DNA of 64,000 nt from assembly GCA_025093555.1 (NCBI GenBank), contig JAIWNF010000004.1, positions 372,001 to 436,000 of the forward strand, written 5' to 3'. Within the stretch, counting starts at the first letter, position 1, and every line of letters starts with the position of its first letter. A program made the position numbers and the translations under genes. This DNA comes from Circinella umbellata (Eukaryota; Mucoromycota; Mucoromycetes; Mucorales; Lichtheimiaceae). The notes under the pieces were generated by a model. That model worked only from the letters and a program-made list of their open reading frames with translations, was not told the DNA's origin and made no database searches. Positions 23,255-35,044 of the stretch are shown piece by piece.

Positions 23255-25270
23255 GATTATTTGAGAAAAAAAAAGTAAAGAATAAAATGTGAAAAAAAAA
23301 GAAAAGAAAAAGAATGAAACAAAAAGAGGTTGGGTTTATATACGATCGAGTAAAAATTGTAATATGTGTGAGTTTTTTTTATGAATCCTACTTTAAAGAG
23401 CGGCTTTAAAATGAATTGATAATTGATAATAGGCACCTGGTCGTGGTATATTATAGTAATTGCAGCATTTCGGTATCAGGATGATTGTTTGATTTCCTGA
23501 TAATTGTTTAAAATGTGGAGAAACACGGACTGACTAATAGGGAAAGTCTTTTTAAGTGACCGCCATTCCACCGAGTTCAATTCCTCCACTCTGTAAATTT
23601 TTTTTTTAGGCATTGTTCAAAAAAAAAAAGTAGCAAAGAATACATCACATGCCTTTATTATCATCTTCACATGGAGTAACTCGGAATGATATGTTTCTGA
23701 ATTCTTCTCTTTAAAATCATCATAAATGCTTTTGTTAAAAACAAATTACAAAAAAGAATCAAATAGCATTGATGATCATCTTTAGAATTAAAAAAAAAGG
23801 CAATAAACTTTTTGTTGAGGATCTGACCTGAAAAAAACGCTATATTAAAAGCATGGTTCAGCCAATTGATTATACCTCACTGCAAAAATAAATAAATAAA
23901 ATAAATATTCTCCCTCATCCTCTCAGCGCCTCAAGGTATTTCCGGAGTTTTCCTTCGAACATCACACGCAAAAAGGAAATGATACGGATGATGTAATGAG
24001 CATTATGCAAGTCTTTTTACCAAAAAACTTGTTTCTACCTCCTATTCCCTCCCCCCAAACTTTCATAGGGTTTAATCTGACGGGCCATGTCTTTTTATTC
24101 AAATATGAGAATATTGTAATACATCTATAACAAGTAGTCCCCCAAAATTATTCCCCACTTTTTTTCTTTCATGTTCTTTTTAAGCTCCCTTATCGAAATG
24201 GCGGTTTGTCCGCAGAGAGTCGGTTTTAATCAAGTACCAATCAGAATTGATTTGTGACCATTCTTTATTTATTTTTTAGCGGCTTATGATAATAATAATA
24301 TAAATCAATTTTTTCTTTTGACTTAGTGTGAAGTTCTTTCCTTTTCTTCTCTCCTGCAATTTTTTTTGCTTACTATATAGTTTTATTTTAAGGTGTAGTA
24401 TCCTATTTAAACGAAAAGTATTTTACTTAAATATAAATAAATCGGTTGCGTTTACCGAGTTACAATGTGGTCCTCCTCTTTAAACTGTGTGACTTTATAC
24501 GAAACTGTTCGGAACCATGTTTTAGAAAAGAGTTATACTGGAAAAAGGGAAAAGAGATGGTGTGAGGTCTTTGTTAAAAAACAGTAATGTGTGTATATAG
24601 GGAAATACTCGAGGAAAAGAAGAGATACAATGTAAAAAAGCTTTTTGCTTTTGATATTTTTTATGGGTTCTATTTTTATTATTATTTTTTGATGGTGATT
24701 ATTTATAATCTATACATCTTTTACGCAAGTTCATTCGCATTTTGTTACTCTTGGCTCTTCCATAGCCTATGAGTATCATAGCTACTTGTTTAGCGCTTGC
24801 AATATTAATTTGACAACCGTTTGAGGACTGGCGTTATATTTTCTGTTTCGTCAGACTATAGGTTGGTTGTCAACATTTTTTTACATATATATTATGTGTA
24901 TAAAATAAATAAGAAAATGATATAAAAACAAAAACAAATAAATGTAAATAGAACTATTGCAAAAATTTTTACATGGGTTCTTTGTTGCTATGGGGACTCT
25001 ATGTGTTTTTTTATTCTTTTTGATTCTTTACATTTTGAAGGCTAAAAAAATTGAATGGGCTTTTGTTAAAAAACCAAACTCAACCGCATACGGACTTTTG
25101 AAAGGTGGTTGATAGTGCTGTTTGTCGTAGTTTACAGTTTTTATTATCAACAGCCAATAGTGACCAGGATCAAACTTAATGGCGTCATCGATCTCACTTG
25201 CAGCAAATATATATATATTTTTGACTTTGAAGCGGTGGCTCATCTCCCTTTTTTCATTCTTTGAATCGTA
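23255..25270. other. Divergent promoter region, malate synthase/pyrophosphatase
   Basis: Two-kilobase AT-rich spacer between two divergently transcribed, probably highly expressed genes. Long A/T tracts and scattered CT-rich leaders are visible. No coding frame is supported. Confidence 0.5.
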
Positions 25271-26809
25271 ATGGCTGAATATACTGCTCGTCACGTTGGT
25301 GCACCCAACACTCTTGACTACCGTGTCTTTTTTGGTAAATAACTATAAATATTCGACCGAGTGAAAAAACAGAAAGGGGGAAAATGTCGCGCTTTTTTTT
25401 GAGATGGCTCTCAAGATGAAATAACATAAACAAAAACTGATGAACATACTACAAAAAAATAATAATGCTATACAGAAAAGGATGGTGTCCCCGTTTCTCC
25501 CTTCCACGACATTCCTCTTTTCGCTAACGAAGAAAAGACTGTTATGAACATGGTTGTTGAAATCCCCCGTTGGACTAACGCCAAGTTGGAGGTATATATA
25601 AATATATATATTTTGGCTACAGATTATTGTAATAGAAAAGAACTGTTTTATTAACATGAGGTGCGTTTTGTATCATATTATGGGATATAATAGATCAGCA
25701 AGGATGATGAATTCAACCCTATTAAGCAAGATACCAAGAAGGGCAAGCTTCGTTTCGTCCGTAACTGTTTCCCTCACAAGGGTTATATCTGGAACTATGG
25801 TGCTTTACCTCAAGTATGTATAGAATCATAAAGGAACAGATATTTTATTTAGCTATGATGATTGAAGAGCAAGTAATAACGGACTGTGATTAAATTATAT
25901 GTAGACCTGGGAAGACCCCAACCAACAACACCCTGAAACCAAGGCTCGTGGTGATGATGACCCAATTGACGTTATCGAAATTGGTGAACAAGTCGCTACT
26001 GTTGGTCAAATCAAGCAAGTCAAGGTTCTTGGTGTCATGGCTCTTTTGGATGAAGGTGAAACTGACTGGAAGGTTATTGCCATCGATGTCAATGATCCTC
26101 TTGCTCCCAGACTCAACGGTAAAATGGAAAATTCTATCCTATTTATTTTTTGTATAATATTTTTTTTATAAGCAAGATAAAAAAAAAACTTACTAGTTTT
26201 GGGATATATTTAGATATTGAGGATGTTGAAAAGCAATTGCCTGGTCTTATCCGTGCTACCAACGAATGGTTCCGCATCTACAAAATCCCTGATGGAAAGC
26301 CTGAAAACGTCTTTGCTTTCAGCGGTGAAGCCAAGAACAAGGTAAAAAGCTGAAAATACCCTCTCCCTCCCAAAAAAAGAAAAAAAAACAAGTAGATTTT
26401 AATGATATTTTTCTATCTTATTTAGAAATACGCTACTGATGTCATCTTGGAAACTCATGAAGCCTGGAAGGGTTTGATCAACGGTACTTCTGACAAGAGG
26501 GATATCAAGGCGTAAGTATATAATACATATGGGAAATTGTGAAAAAACAAGATTAATTTGATAAAATCTATTTGTTTTTTGTTTGGGATGATGTTATGGA
26601 ATTGCATAATGACGTGTTACATATATACTAAATTTTAATTATTATTTTTTCAAATGCGTAGTACCAACGTCTCTGTCGAAGAATCTCCCTTCAAGGTTGC
26701 TGCTGATGATGAAGCCGCTACCAGTGTTCCTGCTTCCGATCCTCAACCTCCTGCTCCTATTGACTCTTCCATTGACAAGTGGTTCTTTATCAGTGCTCAC
26801 AGCTTGTAA
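25271..26809 (+). CDS. IPP1: Soluble inorganic pyrophosphatase, family I
   Basis: Seven exons: 25271-25334, 25476-25591, 25694-25813, 25905-26118, 26214-26341, 26426-26511 and 26662-26809, giving 291 residues, close to yeast Ipp1. It hydrolyses pyrophosphate to two phosphates in the cytosol, pulling biosynthetic reactions forward, with Mg2+. The family signature D-D-D-P-I-D-V lies at 117-123. The [34 protein letters not shown] and GDNDP-type blocks are in the expected order, and the C-terminal Pro-rich segment ends in WFFISAHSL. Codon use is biased like that of malate synthase. Start is the first ATG; its context and immediate similarity to the fungal N-terminus support it. Confidence 0.97.
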
Positions 26810-29486
26810 ATAATTTTTTTTTAGAACTCTAAAAAAAAACCTAAATATATTACATACATTTCCTAAAGCATCATTTCTTCCCCGTTTTTGTTTGTTTGTT
26901 CCAAAATAAAAATTGACATCCGCATTTTTTTCTTTTCTAATCTCTATGCAATAATTTTTACTATTTTTATATTGAATTATTTCACTAAACAAGTTGAACA
27001 AGTCATATTTTATTACTATTATTATTTTATATTATCCGTCCTTTAACAATTCATTTTATTTGCTATTAAACTTGTTTTGTGATACCTGAGCATTGTTGGT
27101 GCTATTTGAGCCAGACCCATGGAGTCCAATCCATCAGCCTCTTTCATCTAGCAACTAGTATGGTTGAATTGCCAATTTGTGTAACATTTTCAAAATTAAA
27201 GGTTAAAATCGTTAATAATAGATCAACTTTTGTAAAATCGAGGTGAGCAAACCCTATTTATCGCATACCTCAAATGTAATTCGAGCAATGGTATTATTGT
27301 TACGCTTCTTTTGTACTAGTAGTAATAGTAACAGTAGATGATGGATAATTGTCATAGAGAGACGAATACCTCATGATGGTGATAAGCTCAACAGAGTTGA
27401 TAACGATAATAATAACCGTTTCTCTTTTCGTTTTGTCCAGAATCTTTTGAAATATATAATTACAATTCTCTCTGGTTATTTCTACCAGCAGGGTGATCAT
27501 AAGTAGTAGTAGTAGCAGCCAAAATGATTCTGGCGGTACATGTTTATATGTCAGGATCCATAGGCAAGGAGGAAAATGTGAATTTAAACAGCCCCAAACC
27601 AGAAAATACATTGCTCAACAAGATGGTAATGTTACATCTGTTCCTTTTAAGGGAGATGTCACCACAGATATACCATCTTGATCAAATAAAAGACCTTGTT
27701 TCTTACCAAGATTCTCCAAATTATCATATGTTTAATATACGAATCGGTTTTTAAAGCAACCCCGTTCGACAATACCAGAAGCGATCACATCAATAAATAT
27801 TGTGTCCTTCATTTAATAAAAGTACAACCTTTTCGGCTGCTTTTCAAAAAAAATACCTTATCTTATGTCGGTTTTGAACTGCCGTCAATATAAATTGATG
27901 AGAGCTAAAATAAAAGCTCTCTTTCTCGCTCACACACACTATATTTATATGTATCCGTGTGTGTGTGTGTGTTTTTTGAACGAATATTCTGTTGTACGTA
28001 CGAAAAAAAAAGAAAAAAAAAGTACGTTTCAGAAAGGAAAAGACTTTGATCTTTCTTCGATTCTTGATGATCGATTTAATCGAACTACTACATGTCGTCG
28101 CATATATTACAACCAGTTATATTATATATTTTGGATACAAAAGCATAGATGCGGTAAAAAGGTTTAATATGGGAATAGCCGTTAAGAGACTCTGATAATA
28201 CACTTCTATAATACATCCCAGGTGTTTCTATAGGTATGTGCTTATTACCGGCCGACCGACAGTACCACTTGATTCAAAGCAACTAAAACTAAACCTTTTA
28301 GCATACATAGTGGGAAATGTATTGTCATTAATAGTTAAACCCATAGAGCATCGATTCCTGCGAGTAACATACCATAGTATCTGAAGTATAAAATGGAAGA
28401 GATTGAGAAGAATAGATTTAAGCTGTCCCTGTTGCCTTTTGGTTTTTCGTTCAATAGGAACAAGCTAAAATAACTAGTGAAATCATTTGTGAGTGTACTA
28501 GACATATATTGCTGAGTTCTACAGTCATTATGGTTGTGTGGTATATGGAATATATTTTGCTAATATGGTAAAATGTTATCATTATTATATCCATGACTAT
28601 TATGCCGATTTATGGAAAATTGAATTATCAACATGTGTTTACTCCGTTTTCTTAATACCTCCTTCATTTTCCTTTTCTTAGTTTATATTATCTCTTACTT
28701 CTTTCTTCAAATAAATGATCATTTTGAGCCACTATATCATCTTTTTTCCTTTCGGCCCTTTCGACCCTTCTTTTTAAATCCCTATAACGATAATCGGTCA
28801 AGATTCTCTTATTCCTTCTTTTTCCACCCTCGGAGAAATTTTTTGGGGACGAGATACTATCAAAATGTAAATGGATTATGTAATATTTTTATATGGTAAC
28901 TCAAGTTTAATTCACACACCTCGTTAGAATAAACAGTCGTCTAATGAGGTTAAAAAGGAAATCTATATATTACAACAATAAAAACATCTTTCTCAAGGTC
29001 ATGCCATCTCCGTATTGTATTATCTTTACAAGATATATTCTCACGTCTAAAAAAAAAGTGAAGTACCTATATAAAAATAAAAGCTTGGGGCCAAAGAGAA
29101 AATTACAGCGAATCTTTTAATCTTCGCACGTGTGTACCATAATAATTCATTTTCTCCACATAAAACAACTTTATAAGTTCACCCCCACATTTTTTGTTCC
29201 CAAAGTCTTCCCCCCACTCCCACCCCCGGAGGAAGAAGTTTTTTTCTTCTTCTCTCCTACGACTATCATTCTTATTATTCTTTATCCTTTTCGCATAACT
29301 CGGTTTATCGAAATAGTTCAACAACAACAATAACAACAACGACGATAACAACAAACTAAAAAAAAAAAGGCGAAACAAAAATAGAAGAAAAAATTCGTCT
29401 GCTCTCCCCTCCATCTCTTTTTTTTTCTTCTTCTTCACCATTCGTCACGTCCGTCATATTTTTCAAAACTTTTTTATTTGGAAGTT
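26810..29486. other. Gene-free spacer, 2.7 kb, between pyrophosphatase and G-alpha genes
   Basis: Contains a GT microsatellite near 27957-27971, poly(A)/poly(T) tracts and a CT-rich leader just upstream of 29487. Short open frames at 27493-27754 lack recognisable domains. No gene is supported. Confidence 0.5.
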
Positions 29487-31342
29487 ATGGGCCTATGTCT
29501 ATCGTCTGAAGAACGAGCAGAACGGTCACATAGCCAAAAGATCGATAATATGATCGAAGAAGATAGTCGACGATTGAAGCGCGAATGCAAACTCCTTCTA
29601 CTCGGTATAAATTTTAATATACTTAATATAAAGATAACAATAACGACAACAATGACACAATCTTATTCATCTATAAGTACCCAACGACGAGAACAATTCA
29701 ATTTCTTATTTAAATATAATTATTATGTTATATTATTTTCTAGGTAGTGGAGAATCAGGTAAATCGACAATTGTAAAACAAATGAAGATAATCCATCAAA
29801 GTGGATATACCAGAGACGAATTATATACTTGGAGAGCAACAGTTTATCGTAACATAATGGAATCAGCGCAAGCGTTAGTTATAGCTATAGATAAATATAA
29901 TTATCGATTTGAAAACTCAAAAAATAAGGTAATATTAAATGACAAAATGACGTGTATGCATTGACCATGAATAAAATATAATAATAGCAAATAATCTGTA
30001 TATAGAAATTCGCAGAACTCATAGCGGATTATGATCTGGCCGGGCCAGATAATACCGAACGACCTCTAGATCCAACCCTTGTTGAAGCTGTGGCTAGTAT
30101 ATGGAAAGATGATGTCATTCCACGTTTATTAGATCAAGAAGCGAGTCAATTTTATCTAATGGATTCTGCACCCTAGTATGTAATTATAATCCTTATTATC
30201 GTTTTTTTTTTGTCATTGGCAACTTTCCGTGAAAAATGTGAATTTTATACTCACACTTTTTTTTTAAAAAAAAAATTAGTTTCTTTAATGAAGTGAAACG
30301 TATTGGTCGACCGGATTATATTCCCAATGTTCAGGATGTTTTACGAGCACGGTCGAAAACTACTGGTATCACAGAAACACGGTTTAAAATGGGTCAGATG
30401 AGTATGCAGTATGTATAACACAAGAATAATCAATTTTATTAAGAGATAGAGGGAATCAAAAGGGATGAGTCACTGTAACTCTAAATACTAACTATTAATT
30501 ATGTTATAATATATAGTATGTTTGATGTAGGAGGTCAAAGATCAGAACGAAAAAAATGGATTCATTGTTTTGAAGCCGTAACATCTATTATATTTTGTGT
30601 TGCTTTAAGTGAATATGATCAAGTATTATTAGAGGAATCGCGACAGGTTAGTTTGAGATTTAAAAAGTACTGAAAACATTTGACTATGTGTTATAGTTTG
30701 AATATTAACAGATATACATTTTTATTTTATTTATTCATTATAGAACCGAATGATGGAAAGCTTAGTTTTATTTGAATCCATTGTGAATAGTCGTTGGTTT
30801 CTTCGCACTTCGATTATCTTATTTTTAAATAAAATTGATGTTTTTCGGATAAAACTCCCCAAAGTACCTTTGGAACATTTCTTTCCTGATTATGGAGGTA
30901 AAGTATAAAATATATTCGCCGGTGTAGGGTGAGATAAGATCAAAGATACTAAAAATATCATTCATTTTTCTTTAGGAGGATCAGATCCTGCGAAAGCCGC
31001 AAAATACATCCTATGGCGATTCACACAAACAAATCGTGCGAAGCTTAACATATACCCACAGTAAGTAATAAATGAATTTCGTTTCGAATCTATCAAAAAA
31101 GGATATGATGGACTCAAATTGTTTTTTACTGTTTTAGTTTAACACAGGCAACCGATACATCTAATGTAAGTTTACTGTAAGATAGACAAATAAGGTCATT
31201 CCTTTTTTTTATTTTTATTCATATGATTTTTATAACTGAATTACCTTTATTTTCTATATATGATCAATAGATTCGTTTAGTATTTGCAGCTATTAAAGAA
31301 ACGATTTTACAGAATGCATTAAAAGATTCTGGGATCCTGTAA
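29487..31342 (+). CDS. Heterotrimeric G-protein alpha subunit
   Basis: Nine exons: 29487-29604, 29744-29928, 30006-30175, 30280-30408, 30517-30646, 30744-30897, 30976-31060, 31138-31165 and 31271-31342, giving 356 residues, the canonical fungal length. It is the GTP-binding switch coupling seven-transmembrane receptors to cAMP or MAP-kinase pathways at the plasma membrane. The N-terminus MGLCLS carries the Gly2 myristoylation and Cys4 palmitoylation sites. The P-loop GSGESGKS is at 40-47 (intron 1 splits its first glycine codon); switch I has [14 protein letters not shown], switch [14 protein letters not shown]; NKxD is FLNKID; the G5 loop is TQATDTSN. The C-terminus DSGIL has Ser where Gi-type subunits have the ADP-ribosylated Cys. 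The subclass is uncertain. Start at 29487 rather than the upstream in-frame TTG. Confidence 0.96.
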
Positions 31343-33595
31343 AAACGAAAATAGGATTATCTTACTACAGTGATCTGAGCCATTACAACAACAATAACCT
31401 TTTTACCTTATTATTACCATTTACTTTAATTATTATTACTATCATTACTATTCCAAATACTTTTTATAATTATAATTATACTTATTATTTATTATTACTT
31501 CTTTCCTTTTTCTTATGAAAAAACCACACACGCACACTCACCCATTCAATTATTTCGTTGTACAGCATATTTTTATAACTCACACTATATACAAACCTAT
31601 ATTAGAAAAAAAAAAGACTCTTTCACTTACGCTAATACGTTTCTTATAGTACGTAATGCATCTCTCTCTTCATTACCTTCTAATATTTCCTAATGAACTA
31701 ACAAAACTTCCCCTTTTCCATCTTGACCTCCTTAACCTTTGTTTTATTCTTTTCCTTGTATTAGTATTATCGTTTTATCCTCAAAAGAGGGCGTTGATCC
31801 TGGCGCTGAACTCCCTCTAGTCAAATATTATTTTACTCTCTCTCTATATATATATATACACACATACATTTAAAATGTTTTTATCAAATCTCTATAGCAT
31901 CACCATGACAACCACGGATCGCTAGGAGAATATATAAATTACATGTGCATATTTAATTGATAAGTCCAAGAACACTGTTTGATTGTGTATTTTCCGCATG
32001 ATTATGATGAACAAAGAATATATTCATATGTTATATAATATACGTACGTATATTTATAGTGATCAAATTTATCATTCTTCTCCTTTTTTTACCCTCTCAT
32101 CGTGTGTAAACCACATAAAAGAAGTGTTCTCCTTACACTATAAGAAACTATATTATGACCTAAATTGTACTATATTGTTGATGATCCACCGTCATGGGAA
32201 AATATAAAAAATCAATAATTTTAGCATTTCTTGATGTCTATTGCTAGAACATCAAAGATAACCTTTATAGTAAGTTTGTGTAGCCAATATATGTTACGTA
32301 TAATTTTATGTTATACATTGCTTGTATGTTCTTGCAACTATATCACCACAATAAAGTTTTAGTGGCTCCCGCATAGCCAAACCTATCGAAATCGGCGTCT
32401 TCACAAAAATAATTGTCGCTTCTATAAAAATGATCGGCCAAAAGACAGAATAAATGTCACAAGCTCAATTCTTTTTGTCACTTCGGCCAAGAATATTTGT
32501 CCATGCCAAGTACCCTTCCAGTCTCTTATTTTACTTTGTTACAGTTAAAGAAAATAAGTTGAGCCATTCAAAAAACTTTTGGCCATTTTAAAATTAAAGC
32601 GGGACACCCACTTTGAATATTGCACAATATATGAAATTAAAATATTGTCGTTAAAGTGAGACACTAAGATGCAGATGGAAACCTAAAAGGACAGCCTCTT
32701 ACAGTCTCTGCTGTTCGAACTCCAGTCATTTAAGTATGAGAACAAGCTTCGCCAAGAAATAGGCAATCACTTTGGTAGTTGATGTTTGACGCTTTCTATT
32801 GAGTAATAATATAAAAACAAAGTTGAATTGTTTTGATAATATATCGTTCTACAGTATTATTGACTGTTCGTTTTAAAGACAAATGTGTACTTCTCTCCAA
32901 TATGCCTATAAGGTTCACTAATAAAAGCTTCAGATCAAGAAATGCTTCTCAAGTATTTATTAAAGGTTTGTTGTCAAAGAGCTCGCTCAAGAATGTTGGA
33001 TGTTTAGGAAATAAACGTTTTCGAGTTATCATTAGCTTTTCTTTGACTATTTCCTGTCAAAGTTGTACGTACCACGGTAAGTATTAATTTCGTTTATCAG
33101 ATCATATGTACTACTATGCAGGATACAGAAGAACTACTGCAATAGCTTTTAGAATTAACATACCCTCTTATTACTTTAAACAGATACACTGCCTTTGTTC
33201 TTTTTGATGAACAATCGAGTTGGTGGTAGACTGAATGGTAAAAGATCATTTTTCTACAATAACTCTTCAATTTCAAGCAGAAAGGTAGTTATGATATATT
33301 TTTTCTCCGCCAAACTCACTTTTTCGTTCACTTTTTAACAATGTACATATTTAGTAGTCAGACTTCTAACTGATTGCACTAGGATATCATAGAATTTTAT
33401 TTATTTTAAAGAATGGGAGATAATAACAAGGTGTAAATTAAAGTAAGAAGAAAGAGGTTGCTCTTGACTTTCGACATTTTGAGTTAAGACCAACTTTCAT
33501 ATCATCTTTTTTTAAAGGTCTTGGGTATTTATATCGGGATTGACACTCTGTGTCAAATACATGACGAACTCTTTTTGATCGATCCATCTTATTAA
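31343..33595. other. Gene-free spacer with possible coding debris
   Basis: 3' flank of the G-alpha gene followed by spacer. AAAGCGGGACAC (about 32598) and AAAGTGAGACAC (about 32655) form a short imperfect direct repeat. A frame near 32700-32780 reads protein-like for about 25 residues (FELQSFKYENKLRQEIGNHF) but has no context. No gene supported. Confidence 0.45.
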
Positions 33596-33960
33596 TCAAA
33601 TCCGCAATATTACAGATTTTCTAGGCACATCAAACGACAAAATTTCATACATAATTGTGAGACCCGGGAAAGCTTCTTCAATAAAGTAGACAATAACTCT
33701 ATAACCAATTGCCTGTATCGAAATAGCTTCTTTGGTTTTTTTTTTCTTGGCATCAGATCACGGGAAAAAGTTGATAACCTGACCAAATCATCAAACACCA
33801 ACTCAGTATTTGATTCTACATCCTGCGGTTTTACTTCACATCAGTATCCTAAGGTTATGCTTTCTGCTTTTTTTAAATGAAAAGTCGAGTAAACCAACAT
33901 TTCTCCTGGAAATCTTATTTCTAAACGCGATAGAAGATCCTTGTTGTGTAACTACCTGAG
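33596..33960 (-). pseudogene. Fragment of a repeated hypothetical gene, frameshifted
   Basis: Reading the minus strand from about 33850 down to 33596, one frame gives CEVKPQDVESNTELVFDDLV and continues RLSTFSRDLM. After a shift at a run of A residues near 33745, a second frame gives AIGYRVIVYFIEEAFPGLTI and MYEILSFDVPRKSVILRI before a TGA. A stop codon precedes CEVKP, with LGY just before it. The two halves together resemble, in style, a family of multi-copy hypothetical proteins of Mucorales (GEVKP block, later a hydrophobic GYxV-YF-GL-MxE block); this recall is not a database result. The lesions mark it as non-functional. Confidence 0.4.
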
Positions 33961-35044
33961 TAGATTTAAAGGATAACAATAAACACAAATATCTCACTAC
34001 CATGTCAATATTTTTTGTTAGCTTTTAAGTGTTAAAAGAAAGACAATATCTTGATGTTGAACATCTTCCCGCGAAGTATGTATGACAATGATAGCGTCGT
34101 CAAACAAGAAAGCTGTTTTCTACAAAATAACACACTAATAAGCACCGCTAAACAGGGGGATTGTTATGAATATTAAGGTTTTGATTAATTGACATTCAGC
34201 AGGCTTCAAAAAGGCTTACAAAATCAAGAATAAGGGATGATGATCCGGGTCACTTTTTAAAAGGAAGCATTTATTTTACACTATTTGCCCTTCCTACTTC
34301 TGCCGCTAATGTCAGCATAGACAGTTACATGTACCTCAAGTCAAGCCTATACATACTTATTATAAACATTATTTACGAGCATATATAGACAAGTCACATG
34401 ACAAATATTATAAAATCAATACAAGAAAAAGGTGTTGAGGAGCCTATTACATACGGATAGCGAGTGCTGTAATAACGATAAAGAATTATATGGTGTAAAA
34501 GCAACACGGTAAAGAGGAACTCAAAAAAAGAAATTTATTCGAAGTCCTCTTTACAAAAGCTGCATAAACTCCTTTCATGATCTCCTTAGAGCAAGTGCAG
34601 CGGTGGTGTTTAAAAAACTTACTTCACACGGGCTGTAACTTTATAGCTTTATGTCCATGATTTTAACTTCACAAGTTCAGGTTACAACCACTGCTGCACC
34701 ACTTCGCTGCCCCTGCTGCACTTGATCTTGAAGATTTTGCTGTGGCGATAACCATCATTAATGGCAAGTGATTTACAAATAAAAAATGCCTTTTTAATAA
34801 ATATCTAGACAACAAGTTGCACAAGTACGACTCGCTGTAGGTTGATATCAATATTAATACGATATAAGGTAGCGATGTAAACAAACGCCTTTGTGCAACA
34901 AGACTTTTATACATGAAAAATATATTAAGCTTTTACTATATCTAGTCAATTGTTTTCTTTTCTCATAGTGTGTTCCCTTTCAAAAACAAAACTATTTTTC
35001 TCATAAATCAGGCACATAACACTTTTTCTTTCTTTTTTTTAATA
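33961..35044. other. Gene-free spacer upstream of the F-box gene
   Basis: AT-rich sequence without supported coding frames. The last 100 bp before 35045 are T-rich, consistent with a leader. Confidence 0.45.

Noticed and set aside
23565..23600. tRNA box B-like GAGTTCAATTCCTC
   Set aside because: No box A at proper distance and no cloverleaf pairing.
27493..27754. Overlapping short frames in the pyrophosphatase/G-alpha spacer
   Set aside because: Low-complexity starts and no recognisable motif in any of the frames.
32833..33087. 84-codon open frame in the spacer after the G-alpha gene
   Set aside because: No domain, no promoter-like context and no consistent splice partner.
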